From contig DATKMG010000156.1 of the NCBI GenBank assembly GCA_035541995.1, forward strand, positions 1 to 7,261: DNA of 7,261 nucleotides. The letters are read 5' to 3'. The notes beneath the pieces are model-generated. The model did no database searches. It saw nothing but the letters and a program-made list of their open reading frames with translations, and was not told the origin of the DNA. Source of the stretch: DATKMG01 sp035541995. Lineage in GTDB: Bacteria > Acidobacteriota > Terriglobia > Versatilivoradales > Versatilivoraceae. The position numbers and the translations under genes are program-made. Shown in pieces: positions 6,455 to 7,261 of the stretch (positions within the stretch are counted from its first letter, which is position 1; every line of letters starts with the position of its first letter).

Positions 6455-7261
6455 ATGGTTCAGCCAGCAAGACGAATGATCCTCCTTTTGAGTGTTCTCA
6501 TCGCCGGCAGTCTCCCGACCTATCTTCCAGCCGAAGACGTTCATTACGGAATCGGGACGTGGGATGCTGGTACCTATGGAACCCACCGTGCAGTTATCCA
6601 CGTCAGCCGTAAGGCCTATGCAGTTTGGATTCATCTGCCGTGGAGGCGGCGAGACCAGAATCCGCAAGATAAGGAAATCATTGTCGTGGACGGACTGACC
6701 GGCACCCGCATCCCAAATGTGTTTAGGGCCGAGGTCAACCGCGAGTTTGGCGACCTGGTCTTTCAGCCCCAAAGTGTTCCAGCAGATTACTACGTTTATT
6801 TCCTTCCCTATGTCACTTCAGGCCGACCCAATTATCCCATCGTGACCTATTTGAAGCCGGGAGATACTACCCGGTCGGAGTGGCTCGCTCAGTGGGGTCT
6901 ACGCCCGGAACAAGATAGCGCAAGAATTTGGCGGCACCTTCCTCAAGCAGAGCTTGTGGAATTCCAATCGATTGATGAATTCAACAGTTTCTCTCCTATG
7001 GAACTGATCGCCACTGCTGACGAACTTAAAGGGCTACTCACCCAGCAACGCACGAATGCGTGCCTGCTGTTCCCGGAGGATCGTCGTTTCCCCATCCGCA
7101 TGACGGAGGACTTGCCTTATCGCTGGATCCAGAGGGGTCCCCAGGATACGTTTCAGGGTGAGGCAATGCAGGGAGAATTCTATGCCTTCCAAGTTGGTGT
7201 CTATGCCCCATATAAGCGTATCTCCGACTTGCGCGTTAGACTGGGTGACCTCAAGGGGAAC
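6455..7261 (+). CDS. Secreted GH123-type N-terminal domain protein, 3' end missing
   Basis: The first 269 codons of a longer gene that leaves the window at the right edge; the frame is open throughout. A purine run (AGAGAGAGG, 6443-6451) precedes the ATG by 3 nt. Residues 1-26 form a signal peptide (RRMILLLSVLIAG core, cleavage near LPA/ED). The visible region is predicted beta-rich. The segment FPEDRRFPIRMTEDLP (206-221) and GEFYAFQVGVYAP (240-252) resemble the N-terminal beta-domain of GH123-like secreted proteins (GH123 is a beta-N-acetylgalactosaminidase family), where such text precedes a barrel domain. The catalytic domain, expected further downstream, is outside the window, so activity cannot be judged. 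It has its own likely promoter and follows the GH95-like gene in the same direction. The alternative is another domain-of-unknown-function protein sharing this N-terminal sandwich. Confidence 0.65.
   Translation, partial: MVQPARRMILLLSVLIAGSLPTYLPAEDVHYGIGTWDAGTYGTHRAVIHVSRKAYAVWIHLPWRRRDQNPQDKEIIVVDGLTGTRIPNVFRAEVNREFGDLVFQPQSVPADYYVYFLPYVTSGRPNYPIVTYLKPGDTTRSEWLAQWGLRPEQDSARIWRHLPQAELVEFQSIDEFNSFSPMELIATADELKGLLTQQRTNACLLFPEDRRFPIRMTEDLPYRWIQRGPQDTFQGEAMQGEFYAFQVGVYAPYKRISDLRVRLGDLKGN

Overview
The window looks like a piece of a glycan-degradation locus from a Gram-negative heterotroph. Every complete or partial enzyme except one carries an N-terminal signal peptide. The gene types (a GH95-like glycosidase, a two-part alpha/beta-hydrolase esterase, a GH123-type N-terminal region, and a classical threonine dehydrogenase) fit Acidobacteriota, Planctomycetota, Verrucomicrobiota or a related candidate phylum. 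No rRNA, tRNA or phylogenetic marker is present, so the phylum is a guess.

Minus strand, right to left: tdh (L-threonine 3-dehydrogenase, start 3319 or 3328, end 2288), then an 81-bp gap, then a 670-aa secreted alpha/beta-hydrolase of the acetyl-xylan-esterase type (2206-194), then about 40 bp, then the first about 50 codons of another exported protein that leaves the window at base 1. The shared direction and short gaps suggest co-transcription.

The divergent region 3320-3700 separates this group from a plus-strand group. It contains a 23-bp near-perfect palindrome (3545-3567) and a small minus-strand ORF of unknown status (3439-3606).

Plus strand: a secreted GH95-like (alpha-L-fucosidase/alpha-L-galactosidase family) glycosidase at 3701-6031, whose catalytic residues differ from the family's characterised members. 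A 423-bp gap (6032-6454) follows, with an inverted repeat, a short minus-strand ORF that begins with a convincing signal peptide, and a good sigma-70-like promoter. Last is the first 269 codons (6455-7261) of a secreted protein resembling the N-terminal part of GH123-type proteins.

Working picture (inference): exported esterase, glycosidase and GH123-like proteins strip and cut a decorated glycan outside the cytoplasm, while Tdh is a cytoplasmic housekeeping-type enzyme caught up in the same transcription unit. No transporter, TonB-dependent receptor, sulfatase or regulator is visible here. No CRISPR array, insertion sequence, integrase or RNA gene was found. The most notable points are the altered catalytic residues in the GH95-like enzyme and the second, nucleophile-less hydrolase half of the esterase.
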